From NCBI GenBank assembly GCA_027621365.1, contig JAQCBH010000003.1:1-64000 (forward strand): a stretch of 64,000 nt of DNA. Reading direction: 5' to 3'. The notes under the pieces were generated by a model. The model did no database searches and was not told the DNA's origin. It was given only the letters and a program-made list of their open reading frames with translations. Source of the stretch: Bacteroidota bacterium. Its GTDB lineage: Bacteria > Bacteroidota > Bacteroidia > NS11-12g > UBA955. Positions 44,436 to 53,132 of the stretch are shown here, piece by piece (the stretch's first letter is position 1; each line of letters opens with the position of its first letter). A program made the translations under genes and the position numbers.

Positions 44436-46109
44436 ATGAAACAGTTACGAAATATTGCCTTAATTCTTGTTGCTTTTGCCGCTACTGCACTTCAAGCTCA
44501 AAGTTTGAAAGAAGCTCAGCGATTGACTCGCAACGAGCAATTCGAAGATGCCGAAAAGGTGTACAATTCTTTGATTGTAGCCAAAGCCAAGATTGTAGAT
44601 AATTACTACTACGCAGGTTTGAACGCCATCATGAAGGGCGACTCCCTTCAAGCCATTGCCTATTTTGATAAAGGCTTGTTAGCCAATCCTAAAAAGGCTT
44701 GGTTGTGCTACGTTGGTAAGGGGAATATAGCCTTGCGCCAAGGCAAAGACAGCGAGGCTGAATTGCTCTTTGCTCAAGCCCGTCAAACCAGCAAGAAAAT
44801 GCTGGGACTGGTGAACAAGGAAATTGGCCGTGCTTATTTGATGGTCGAATTTGCTCCCAAGAGCAAGTTGTTGGCCAATGCTCAAAAGGCCTTGACTTAT
44901 TTGAACGAGTCTAACGATGATTTCGAAGCCAAGTTGATGAAAGGTGATGCATTGTGGACGGCCAATCCTGGCGACGCCTCTTTGGCTGTGCAGCAGTTCA
45001 TTCTTTCTGGATACGAAGCTGTAGAAGACCCTCGTCCCTTGTTGCGCGAAGCCTTGGTTTATCAGCGAGTTCGCAATTACGGGTTGTCCAAATTGCGCGT
45101 CGAAGAAGCCATTGCCAAAGATGCCGATTACGCTCCCGCTTACCGTCAGTTGGCTGACTTGATGGGTTTGATGGGAAATCGTGATTCAGCCGTTTTCTAC
45201 TATCAGCAATACTTGAAGCGCAACAACAACACCTCTGCACGTGTGAAGTATGTACAAGCCTTGTATTTTAACAAGCAGTTCTTGGATTGCGTACAAGAAG
45301 CAGAAACCTTGTTGGGCGAAAAGGCCATTCCTAGTTTGTATGGTGTCATAGCTTTTGCGGCAGCCGAATTGGAAAATCCTTCGGCCGAAGACATCCAAAA
45401 AGGGTTGAACAACATGGATTTGTACGAGACCAAATTTGTCAAGCAGTACAACCGCATGTTGTCACCTAACGAAACCTTGGTTAAGGGTTTGTTGATGCAC
45501 AAGAATGGTCAAATTGATGCAGGTTTTGTGTTGATCAAGCAGTGCCTGAGCGATACCGCTCGCGCCGCTGAAATGTGGTACGATCGAGTTCAAAACATGT
45601 ATTACAGCCAAGAAGAATGGGAATATGCTTCGGAGGTATTCAAGTTGAAGCAAGTGAAGTTGGGTACCTTGAATGATCGCGATATGTATTTCTGGGGTCG
45701 TAGCTTGAGCAAACAAGGGCGCAACGAAGAAGCATTGGAAATTTACAGCGGTTTGATCGCGGCTGATTCCAACTACGTTTCAGGATACAAATTGATCGCC
45801 GATACGTACTACGACATGGACAAAAGCGATAGCATGGGAATGGCAAGTGCTACCTACAAGACTTGGATCTCCAAGTTGAGCGAAGAGCAGAAGGAGTCTT
45901 TCCGCAATGAAATAGGCTATACCTATGTAAAAATGGCCATGGCGGCTCAGACACGTAAGAATTACGAGTTGGCCAGCGAGTACTTCGGTATGGCGATTGA
46001 AGTTCGTCCCGAAGACACCCAGGCGGCAACAGCCAAAGCGGCCATCGATTCTTACTTGGAAAAGGTGCGCGAGCGTGAGGCGCGCAGAGCGGCCCGCGAA
46101 AACCGTTAA
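44436..46109 (+). CDS. TPR repeat protein, exported
   Basis: Signal peptide MKQLRNIALILVAFAATALQAQ; multiple TPR-like helices (NYYYAGLNAIMKGDSLQAIAYFDKGLLANP). Confidence 0.85.
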   Translation: MKQLRNIALILVAFAATALQAQSLKEAQRLTRNEQFEDAEKVYNSLIVAKAKIVDNYYYAGLNAIMKGDSLQAIAYFDKGLLANPKKAWLCYVGKGNIALRQGKDSEAELLFAQARQTSKKMLGLVNKEIGRAYLMVEFAPKSKLLANAQKALTYLNESNDDFEAKLMKGDALWTANPGDASLAVQQFILSGYEAVEDPRPLLREALVYQRVRNYGLSKLRVEEAIAKDADYAPAYRQLADLMGLMGNRDSAVFYYQQYLKRNNNTSARVKYVQALYFNKQFLDCVQEAETLLGEKAIPSLYGVIAFAAAELENPSAEDIQKGLNNMDLYETKFVKQYNRMLSPNETLVKGLLMHKNGQIDAGFVLIKQCLSDTARAAEMWYDRVQNMYYSQEEWEYASEVFKLKQVKLGTLNDRDMYFWGRSLSKQGRNEEALEIYSGLIAADSNYVSGYKLIADTYYDMDKSDSMGMASATYKTWISKLSEEQKESFRNEIGYTYVKMAMAAQTRKNYELASEYFGMAIEVRPEDTQAATAKAAIDSYLEKVREREARRAARENR

Positions 46110-46131
46110 GTTCTTTTTTTGACATTTTTTG

Positions 46132-46160
46132 AAGGCCCGGACATCTGATGTTCGGGCCTT
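46132..46160 (+). terminator. Intrinsic terminator
   Basis: AAGGCCCGGAC ATCTGAT GTTCGGGCCTT. Confidence 0.85.
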
Positions 46161-46162
46161 TG

Positions 46163-46170
46163 TATTTTTG
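46163..46170 (+). promoter_or_regulatory. -7 box TATTTTTG, 3 nt from start codon
   Basis: TATTTTTG-GGC-ATG (S8 peptidase gene). Confidence 0.55.
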
Positions 46171-46173
46171 GGC

Positions 46174-47748
46174 ATGCGTCTAATGTTGGGCTTGGTTTGC
46201 ATGTGGGCGTCGGCATTGTCGGCCCAACTCACGATTCAATTGAGGTCGGCCCAAGACGCAGAGCAGATCTATGCTTGGGCGAGCGAGCTGCAAATTGAGC
46301 TTGAGCCCATATGCGAAGAGTGGGGAATCTATCATTTGAATCAGTGGGTTTCACCCAGTGAGTTCCCTTCTTGTGTCGCCCTGTGGCAAAAGGAGAGGGC
46401 CATTCAGCGCAGGTATATGCCCAATGATGCCGAGATTTCCTTGCAGAAATACCTGCCATTGATTCAGGCTCCAACCTTGTGGGATTACCAGCGTGCCCAT
46501 CTCACCCGCCGTGGAACGGGACTCGTCGTAGCCTTGGTTGACGATGGTTTGGATACCTCACACCCCGATTTGATGGACAACATTTGGGTGAATGCCAATG
46601 AAATTCCTTGGAATGGCATGGACGATGACGGGAACGGTTATATCGATGATGTCTTCGGGTGGAACAGCGGTGACAAGACGCCTGAAGTTTTCAATAAGGA
46701 GTCGGTCTACTACGAACATGGCACCATGGTAGCGGGTGTGTTGGGCGCGCGCGGGGACAACGGCATTGGAATTTCAGGAGTGGCACCGCAAGTGAAGATG
46801 ATGCCCATTCTGTGTTACCCCAGCAATGGGGTTGATACCGATTTGGGTGTGATAAGAGGCATGGTCTATGCCTACCGCCAAAAACAATTATGGTTGCAAA
46901 CCGAAGGAAGCAAAGGGGCTCCCATTTCCGTGCTCAACATGTCTGTGGGCATGGATAACGCATTTCCGGAAGATGCTCCGCTTTGGTGCGCCATGTTTGA
47001 CTCACTGGGAAGTGTCGGAATCGTGTCGGTGGCGGCGACCACCAACCAGAATATAGACATCGGTTCCAGCGGAGACATCCCTTCTTTGTGCTCATCGCCT
47101 TACCTGGTTGTTGTCAGCAATAGCGATGTCAATGACAAGCCCGTTGGTTCAGGATTCTCTACCGAGTTTGTAGACCTCGCAGCGCCCGGTGAAGGGGTTC
47201 ATACCACACGCGTTTACAGCAAGAATCCGTCTAACCCTTACAAAAGTGGGGGTGGTACTTCGTTTGCAGCCCCTCAGGTTTCCGGAACATTGTTGCTCCT
47301 GCACGCAGAATCCTGTTTGACCTATTTGGATTTGCGCAAGCAAGATCCCGATAGCGCATTGAAACTGATAACGACCTGGTTGTTGTCGTCGGTTGATACC
47401 TTGTCTGATTTGGCCACTAGAACCAAGAGTTCAGGCCGATTGCAAGCGTATAGAGCGTATCAGCTCATGCATGAATGGTGTAGCCAAAATGATCCGGTGT
47501 ACCGTACAAGGGAATGGAACATGCCGAAACTCCGAATTTGGCCCAACCCAGCTTCCGGAACCGTGCATTTCGATTGCGATGTGCCCGCCTCTCAAATGAC
47601 AGTCATCTCTTCTATGGGACAAAAGGTTTACGAAGGACAGGCCGTCTCTGAATGGAATGCCGGGGCTTTGCCTGCCGGTGTCTACAATGTGGCGGTTGAA
47701 TGGCCTGACGGGGCTAGGGCGACAAGAACACTCGTTGTTCAACCCTAA
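46174..47748 (+). CDS. S8 (subtilisin-like) serine peptidase with T9SS sorting domain
   Basis: VVALVDDGLDTSHPDL, YEHGTMVAGVLGARGDNGIGISGVAP, GGTSFAAPQVSGTLLL; C-term LRIWPNPASGTVHFD. Confidence 0.93.
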   Translation: MRLMLGLVCMWASALSAQLTIQLRSAQDAEQIYAWASELQIELEPICEEWGIYHLNQWVSPSEFPSCVALWQKERAIQRRYMPNDAEISLQKYLPLIQAPTLWDYQRAHLTRRGTGLVVALVDDGLDTSHPDLMDNIWVNANEIPWNGMDDDGNGYIDDVFGWNSGDKTPEVFNKESVYYEHGTMVAGVLGARGDNGIGISGVAPQVKMMPILCYPSNGVDTDLGVIRGMVYAYRQKQLWLQTEGSKGAPISVLNMSVGMDNAFPEDAPLWCAMFDSLGSVGIVSVAATTNQNIDIGSSGDIPSLCSSPYLVVVSNSDVNDKPVGSGFSTEFVDLAAPGEGVHTTRVYSKNPSNPYKSGGGTSFAAPQVSGTLLLLHAESCLTYLDLRKQDPDSALKLITTWLLSSVDTLSDLATRTKSSGRLQAYRAYQLMHEWCSQNDPVYRTREWNMPKLRIWPNPASGTVHFDCDVPASQMTVISSMGQKVYEGQAVSEWNAGALPAGVYNVAVEWPDGARATRTLVVQP

Positions 47749-47758
47749 GCAGAAATCT

Positions 47759-48295
47759 TTAATCTACGGGTTTGAATCCTTCAAATCCATTCTTGCAATG
47801 GTTGCAGTAATGCATGCTGCGGCAAAGCGTAGGGCCAAATGGGGTTTGCAAAGTCGTATTGCGGCTGCCACACAAGGGGCAAGGTGTATCGCTGAGTACA
47901 TCCAATTCTATGTACCCTTCATGGCGAGGCGGAGGTGCCAAGCCGTGCTTTTTTAGGGATTCCAAGCCGCGTTCGCTGATGAGGTTGGAATTCCAGGCGG
48001 TTTCAAAAGAGGTTTGTACAATGGCCTGCGAAAAGCCAGCAGCGACCAAAGCGTCGTGAACCAGGCTTTCCATGATTTTCAGGGCAGGGCAGCCTGAAAA
48101 GGTTGGAGTTAATTGAACCTGGGCATGTCCGTCTTGCTCAGATGCAATTCGTGTAACAATGCCCAAGTCCAAGATATTCAAGGTTGGGATTTCAGGATCC
48201 AAGACTGCTTCCAAGGCATCCAAGATGACTTGCTCTCGCGCGTTCAACGCTTGAGCGTGAAGGGGATGCGGGGCTGGAAAGTCAGTGGTCTTCAT
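47759..48295 (-). CDS. paaD: 1,2-phenylacetyl-CoA epoxidase subunit PaaD
   Basis: VLDPEIPTLNILDLGIV, PTFSGCPALKIMES, CPLCGSRNTTLQTPFGPTLCRSMHYC. Confidence 0.93.
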   Translation of the reverse strand: MKTTDFPAPHPLHAQALNAREQVILDALEAVLDPEIPTLNILDLGIVTRIASEQDGHAQVQLTPTFSGCPALKIMESLVHDALVAAGFSQAIVQTSFETAWNSNLISERGLESLKKHGLAPPPRHEGYIELDVLSDTPCPLCGSRNTTLQTPFGPTLCRSMHYCNHCKNGFEGFKPVD

Positions 48296-48304
48296 CCTAT
48301 CGGT

Positions 48305-49066
48305 TTACCACTCCGCGCTGGGGTCTATGCGAAATACTTCGCACATTTCATCCAACAAGGGCTGCAAGTACGGGCTGTGTTGGCCATGTCGGCCTCCGGT
48401 AACGGCATCGCTTTGGGGAATGTTCAAGCCGCATGACTCCAAGAAAGGAACGACGGTTTCCATCCAGCGGGATTTCAAGGCTGCTTCTCCGGCGAAAATG
48501 TTGACTTCAGAAATCTCTTTTTCGTAATCACCTTCCTCGAAAATGCCCAAAGCCAAGGGCCATACCTCATTCAAGGCCTCTTGCATGCGCTGGTGGCTCT
48601 CTTCGTTTCCTTCGGCTAGTTGTTTGATCCAAGTCTTTCCGTGCATGACGTGGTACTTGATCTCGCCGCGAAACTTGCGAGCGACCATGGCCAGAGGTTC
48701 GTACACCGATGCCATGAGCATTTCGAAGCGCAGGGCTTCAGCCTGGTCAAACAAGTACTGGCGCACAATCGAGAAGTTGAACTCCCCAATGGGGGCTTCC
48801 ACCAATTGACAGCAGTGAAACTGCTCGGCATTGCGGGTAAAGGCTACGGTGTCGGGATCCTGTTCGCCAAGTTCATGCAGCAGTTCAAACAAGGCCAGGG
48901 ATTGGCCGATCTTGTCTTGTGCCATGCTGGAAAAGGCGATGTCCTCTTCCAAAATGGGGCCTAGTCCGGTCCATTCAGAGTTGCGGTGACCAATGATCAG
49001 TTGATCGTCGGCCATTTTGTACAGGAGCTCAATCAAGCCCATTACGTGTCTTTCGGTCATCTCCAT
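48305..49066 (-). CDS. paaC: 1,2-phenylacetyl-CoA epoxidase subunit PaaC
   Basis: LYKMADDQLIIGHRNSEWTGLGPILEEDIAFSSMAQDKIGQ. Confidence 0.93.
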   Translation of the reverse strand: MEMTERHVMGLIELLYKMADDQLIIGHRNSEWTGLGPILEEDIAFSSMAQDKIGQSLALFELLHELGEQDPDTVAFTRNAEQFHCCQLVEAPIGEFNFSIVRQYLFDQAEALRFEMLMASVYEPLAMVARKFRGEIKYHVMHGKTWIKQLAEGNEESHQRMQEALNEVWPLALGIFEEGDYEKEISEVNIFAGEAALKSRWMETVVPFLESCGLNIPQSDAVTGGRHGQHSPYLQPLLDEMCEVFRIDPSAEW

Positions 49067-49069
49067 GGC

Positions 49070-49444
49070 TTAGGCGTTTTGTTTTTGTTTGTAGGCTTGA
49101 ATGCGGTCCATCACCTTGTAGCTCTCAGGGTCTCTGTGGTACTTGCTCGGTGTGGTCTCGAAAATGTCGGCATCTTCATAGGCCGTAGCGTAGATGCTGG
49201 TAGTCGGGGCGACCCAGATGTTGACGCACTGTCCACGACGAGAGTATTGCTCTTTGGCGAAAACAGCGGCTAACTCGGCATTGGGAGCGTGCACCGATCC
49301 CACGTGAATGTGGTGGGTGCCACGTTTCTTCTGTTCAAATACTTCGTAGGTCTGGAACTGATCCATGGGGGTATTCATGCCCTGCTGTGACTCAGAGTCC
49401 AATTGGGCGCGCTCGATGCGAGGATCTAAGGAATGAATTTTCAT
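49070..49444 (-). CDS. paaB: 1,2-phenylacetyl-CoA epoxidase subunit PaaB
   Basis: YEVFEQKKRGTHHIHVGSVHAPNAELAAVFAKEQYSRRGQCVNIWVAPTTSI; start codon uncertain. Confidence 0.93.
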   Translation of the reverse strand: MKIHSLDPRIERAQLDSESQQGMNTPMDQFQTYEVFEQKKRGTHHIHVGSVHAPNAELAAVFAKEQYSRRGQCVNIWVAPTTSIYATAYEDADIFETTPSKYHRDPESYKVMDRIQAYKQKQNA

Positions 49445-49449
49445 GAGCC

Positions 49450-50442
49450 TTATGACAACGGTGTCGCGTATTCGGTGTTTTCTTTCAAAATGGCGCGGCG
49501 AACCCAGCGGCCTTTTTCTTCGGCCATGCGGCGAACGGCCAAACGCTCAGCGTTGCAGGGACCGTTGCCATTGATGACCTGTTTAAAGGTTTCCCAATTG
49601 GGTTCTGTGTATTCCCATTTGCCCGTTTCTTCGTTTTTGCGCAACTCGCTATCGGGAACGCTGAGCCCCAAATCCCAAATTTTGGGCACGTACATGTTCA
49701 AGAAGGTTTGACGCATGTTGTCATTGGTATCCATTTTAACCTTCCAACGCATGAGCACTTCGGTGTGCTGGCTGGCGCTATCGGGAGGACCAAAGAAATG
49801 CATGATGGGTTCCCACCAGCGGTTCAAAGCTTCTTGCACCATTTGACGCTGTTTGGGGGTTCCTGTAGCCAAGAAAACCACGTTGTCGTGTCCGTATTTC
49901 AAGTGAAAAGACTCTTCGGCGCAGATGCGGTCTAGCGCTCGGCTGTAAGGGCCGTAACTGCCTTTTGAGTTCGCCAATTGATTCACAATGGCCGCAGCGT
50001 CGATCAACCAGGCGATGACAGCACTGTCTGCCCACGTGACGGCAGGGTAGTTGAACACATTGGAGTATTTGCTCTTGCCAGTCAGCAAATCGTTGACCAT
50101 GTCTTCGCGGCTTTTGCCCAGCGTCTCGGCGGCGTTGTACAACAATTGGGCATGGCCCACTTCGTCTTGCACTTTTGCCATCAACGCCAATTTGCGGCGA
50201 AACCCAGGAGCACGGGTGATCCAGGTGCCTTCGGGCAATGATCCAATGATTTCAGAATGGGCATGTTGTTCGATCATGCGAATCAATTGCTTGCGGTACA
50301 AAGCCGGCATCCAATCGCGGGGTTCAATTTTGTCTCCTGCAGCGATGCGGGCTTCGAATTCGGCCAATTGAGCGGGGTCTTCTCCTGGAGCCAGGTACCC
50401 ATCGAATTTGGTGTTGGGGTCTATGTAAGCACTACCGTACAT
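49450..50442 (-). CDS. paaA: 1,2-phenylacetyl-CoA epoxidase subunit PaaA
   Basis: [55 protein letters not shown]. Confidence 0.95.
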   Translation of the reverse strand: MYGSAYIDPNTKFDGYLAPGEDPAQLAEFEARIAAGDKIEPRDWMPALYRKQLIRMIEQHAHSEIIGSLPEGTWITRAPGFRRKLALMAKVQDEVGHAQLLYNAAETLGKSREDMVNDLLTGKSKYSNVFNYPAVTWADSAVIAWLIDAAAIVNQLANSKGSYGPYSRALDRICAEESFHLKYGHDNVVFLATGTPKQRQMVQEALNRWWEPIMHFFGPPDSASQHTEVLMRWKVKMDTNDNMRQTFLNMYVPKIWDLGLSVPDSELRKNEETGKWEYTEPNWETFKQVINGNGPCNAERLAVRRMAEEKGRWVRRAILKENTEYATPLS

Positions 50443-51022
50443 AATTGTGGTGTTTGTTTAATCCGTTTAATATAAACTCTGTGAGTTGGTTGGCAATTTG
50501 ACTGGGGCTCATGTCTCCGTCTGGGCGGTACCATTCGACGACCCAGTTCAAAGAACTCAAAATGGTCAGCAGAGCGAATTTGTTGTCAGAATCGACGAAG
50601 ACGCCTTCTGATTCTCCCTGGGCCAAAATTTCGCGAAAGGCAGCCTCGTAACGATCGCGTCTGACAATCAATGCGTCGCGCAATTCACCTTGCAAATGCC
50701 TCCACTCGTGCACGAAGACGTAGGAGGCGTCTAGGTCATGTGTCAATACTTCGATGTGGGAGCGAATGGCCATTCCCAATTTCTCCTGCGGATTGAAGTA
50801 AATGTCATTGACCTCTGCAATGCCTTTTTCAAAGGCGCCAGCAATGCGGGTGCAGGTTTGCCAGAGCAAATCTTCTTTGGAGGAAATGTGGTTGTACAGG
50901 GAAGGAGCTTCCATGTTCAAGGCGCCAGCAATGTCGCGCATGGAGGTATTTCGGTAGCCGTGAACACGCATGAGCGCCAGGGCTGTTTTGAAAATTTCCT
51001 CTTTGCGGTTAGGGCGAGCCAT
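50432..51022 (-). CDS. TetR/AcrR family regulator (PaaR-like by context)
   Basis: [50 protein letters not shown]; 11-nt overlap with paaA. Confidence 0.92.
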   Translation of the reverse strand: MARPNRKEEIFKTALALMRVHGYRNTSMRDIAGALNMEAPSLYNHISSKEDLLWQTCTRIAGAFEKGIAEVNDIYFNPQEKLGMAIRSHIEVLTHDLDASYVFVHEWRHLQGELRDALIVRRDRYEAAFREILAQGESEGVFVDSDNKFALLTILSSLNWVVEWYRPDGDMSPSQIANQLTEFILNGLNKHHNYVR

Positions 51023-51026
51023 ACGA

Positions 51027-51034
51027 CAAATATA
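51027..51034 (-). promoter_or_regulatory. -7 box TATATTTG, 4 nt from start codon of TetR gene
   Basis: Minus strand TATATTTG-TCGT-ATG. Confidence 0.75.
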
Positions 51035-51047
51035 GACATCGCCATTG

Positions 51048-51071
51048 AAACTAACTAACAGTAGTTAGTTT
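51048..51071. promoter_or_regulatory. TetR-type palindromic operator
   Basis: AAACTAACTA ACAG TAGTTAGTTT: perfect 10-bp arms, located where the -33 region should be. Confidence 0.75.
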
Positions 51072-51111
51072 TTTTTAACTCAAAGCTTGACTGGCCAGGT
51101 TTCGAATTGAA

Positions 51112-51843
51112 TCAAATCCACAGGGATTGAGCTTTTTCCAAGTCTTCAGGAGTATCGATGGAGAGACCTTGAGACTGCACGTTGGCTACTCGAATGGAGT
51201 AACCATTTTCCAACCATCTCAGTTGTTCCAATGACTCAGCCAATTCCAAGGAGCTGGGCGATAATTGGGCCAGTTCCAACAGGACCTTGGAGCGAAAGGC
51301 ATAGAGGCCCAGGTGGCGCCAATGCTGAATCACAGATTGGTTTCTGTTAAAAGGAATGGGGCTTCGTGAAAAGTACAGGGCAAATTCCTCAGAGCTTCTC
51401 ACCACTTTGACCGCATTGGAATTTTGAACCTCTTCGGGCTCACAAGGGCAGGCCAAGGTGCCAATTTGGGTGCTGGGATGCTCGAACAAATCAAGCAGGG
51501 CCTGAAGTTGAGATTCCTCCACAAAGGGTTCATCGCCTTGAGCGTTGATGATGAGTTCCGCCTTTATTTGAGCTTCACGAACCGCGAACTGGCATCGATC
51601 GGTACCGCTGGGCAAATCAGACGGGGTCATGACAACCTGCGATTTTCCGGCTGCTTTGGCGGCAATTTCTGTGTCATCAGTGGCTAAATAGAGCTGCTCA
51701 ACCGGGCAAAATTGGCCCAGTCGATCCAACACGCATTCAATCAAGGTCTGCCCACCCAGAGGCGCTAGAGGCTTGGCTGGAAAGCGCGTGCTTCCCCAGC
51801 GGGCCGGTACAACGATGGCAAAGGTGCGCGAACTGCTAAGCAT
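51112..51843 (-). CDS. kdsB: 3-deoxy-manno-octulosonate cytidylyltransferase
   Basis: FAIVVPARWGSTRFPAKPLAPLGGQTLIE, NAQGDEPFV, LGLYAFRSKVL. Confidence 0.96.
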   Translation of the reverse strand: MLSSSRTFAIVVPARWGSTRFPAKPLAPLGGQTLIECVLDRLGQFCPVEQLYLATDDTEIAAKAAGKSQVVMTPSDLPSGTDRCQFAVREAQIKAELIINAQGDEPFVEESQLQALLDLFEHPSTQIGTLACPCEPEEVQNSNAVKVVRSSEEFALYFSRSPIPFNRNQSVIQHWRHLGLYAFRSKVLLELAQLSPSSLELAESLEQLRWLENGYSIRVANVQSQGLSIDTPEDLEKAQSLWI

Positions 51844-51908
51844 AGGGCTAAGGTAAGGAACTTCGATTCAGGTACGAATGCGGTTCATTCGCAATGCGGC
51901 CTCAAGGA

Positions 51909-53036
51909 TCAATGAATGTCGCCGTGATGAACCGATGGGTCAAAAGGAACTTGAGGGTTGGGCTCTTCTGATATCAAACCAGAGGCTGCCTTGATTTTGT
52001 AGTAAATATCAGAGTTCTGGTAGGTGCCGATGAACAAAGAGGAGCCCGGTCCTGAAGCAAAAACCGGAACGGGAATACCCGTGTGCTCACGGGTGCTCCA
52101 AGCACCTACTGAGCGGGTAGAATCGGTGTCGTAATTGACCAAACTCAATCCTCCGGTTTCGTGGTCAGCCGTAATGATGACCAGGGTTTGGCCGTCCTTA
52201 CGAGCAAAATCCAACACCGCTTCAATGCAGCGATCAAAATCAAGGGCTTCTTCAACGGTGTATTTCAAGTCATTGGCGTGCCCACCCCAATCGATTTGGC
52301 TGCCTTCTACCAGCATGAAAAAGCCAGCGCTATCATTTTGGTCTAACACAGACAAGGCTTTTGTCGTACTGGCCGTCAAAAAATCTCCGCGACCTTTCGA
52401 CATAGGAGGTACTTCTTTGTCTTTGGAATAAAATCCGACAAAGCGAGGGCAACCTGTCTCCAAAATATCGCCTAGGCCAATGGCGACGCTGTATCCGGCT
52501 TTTTTGAGCCATTTTTCGCTGTACAAGGGGTAGTCACCGCCGATGGCCACATCTACGCTTCCATTGTAGAACTGCTCGGCAATTTCTTTGTCCATGTATC
52601 GGCTGGGAACATGGGCGTAAAAGGCAGCAGGAGTGGCGTGCGTGAGGCCGCAGGTAACCACCATGCCCGTTGATTTGCCTTGCTTTTTGTAGAATTCAAG
52701 CAGGGTTTCGCGGGCCATGGAGTCAGGACCTACGCCTATCATGCGGTTCTGGGTTTTTTCGCCAATGCTAATGGCCGTGGCTCCGGCACCGCTATCGGTA
52801 ATGAAATTCGAAGCACTGGAAGTCATGCTCAAGCCCATGGCATCCGTGATGCGAAACACGGCTAAGGCTGAATCGGGCCGAGCTGCTTGTGCGGCCCACC
52901 ACTGGGCAAGGCCGGTTCCATCGCCAATCATGACGACGATGTTTTTGGCCAAACGAACATCACCCAAAACAATGTCTTGGGCCATTAATCCCATCGAAGC
53001 AAGGCCAAATAAGCCCAAAGTCAAAACGCGTTTCAT
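51909..53036 (-). CDS. Alkaline phosphatase
   Basis: KNIVVMIGDGTGLAQW, ITDSGAGATAISIGEKT, TADHETGGLSLV. Confidence 0.95.
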   Translation of the reverse strand: MKRVLTLGLFGLASMGLMAQDIVLGDVRLAKNIVVMIGDGTGLAQWWAAQAARPDSALAVFRITDAMGLSMTSSASNFITDSGAGATAISIGEKTQNRMIGVGPDSMARETLLEFYKKQGKSTGMVVTCGLTHATPAAFYAHVPSRYMDKEIAEQFYNGSVDVAIGGDYPLYSEKWLKKAGYSVAIGLGDILETGCPRFVGFYSKDKEVPPMSKGRGDFLTASTTKALSVLDQNDSAGFFMLVEGSQIDWGGHANDLKYTVEEALDFDRCIEAVLDFARKDGQTLVIITADHETGGLSLVNYDTDSTRSVGAWSTREHTGIPVPVFASGPGSSLFIGTYQNSDIYYKIKAASGLISEEPNPQVPFDPSVHHGDIH

Positions 53037-53132
53037 GACAATTGCAAAGGTAAGGAGACCCGTGTTACCGAATGGTGATTAATCGTGGTAGCCGCTTGGC
53101 CGGCAAGGGTTAACTTTGTGGCTCAAATTGCT

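Noticed and set aside
46129-46173. Upstream start for the S8 peptidase ORF
   Set aside because: Lies inside a terminator hairpin; MRLMLGLVCMWASALSAQ at 46174 is a normal signal peptide.
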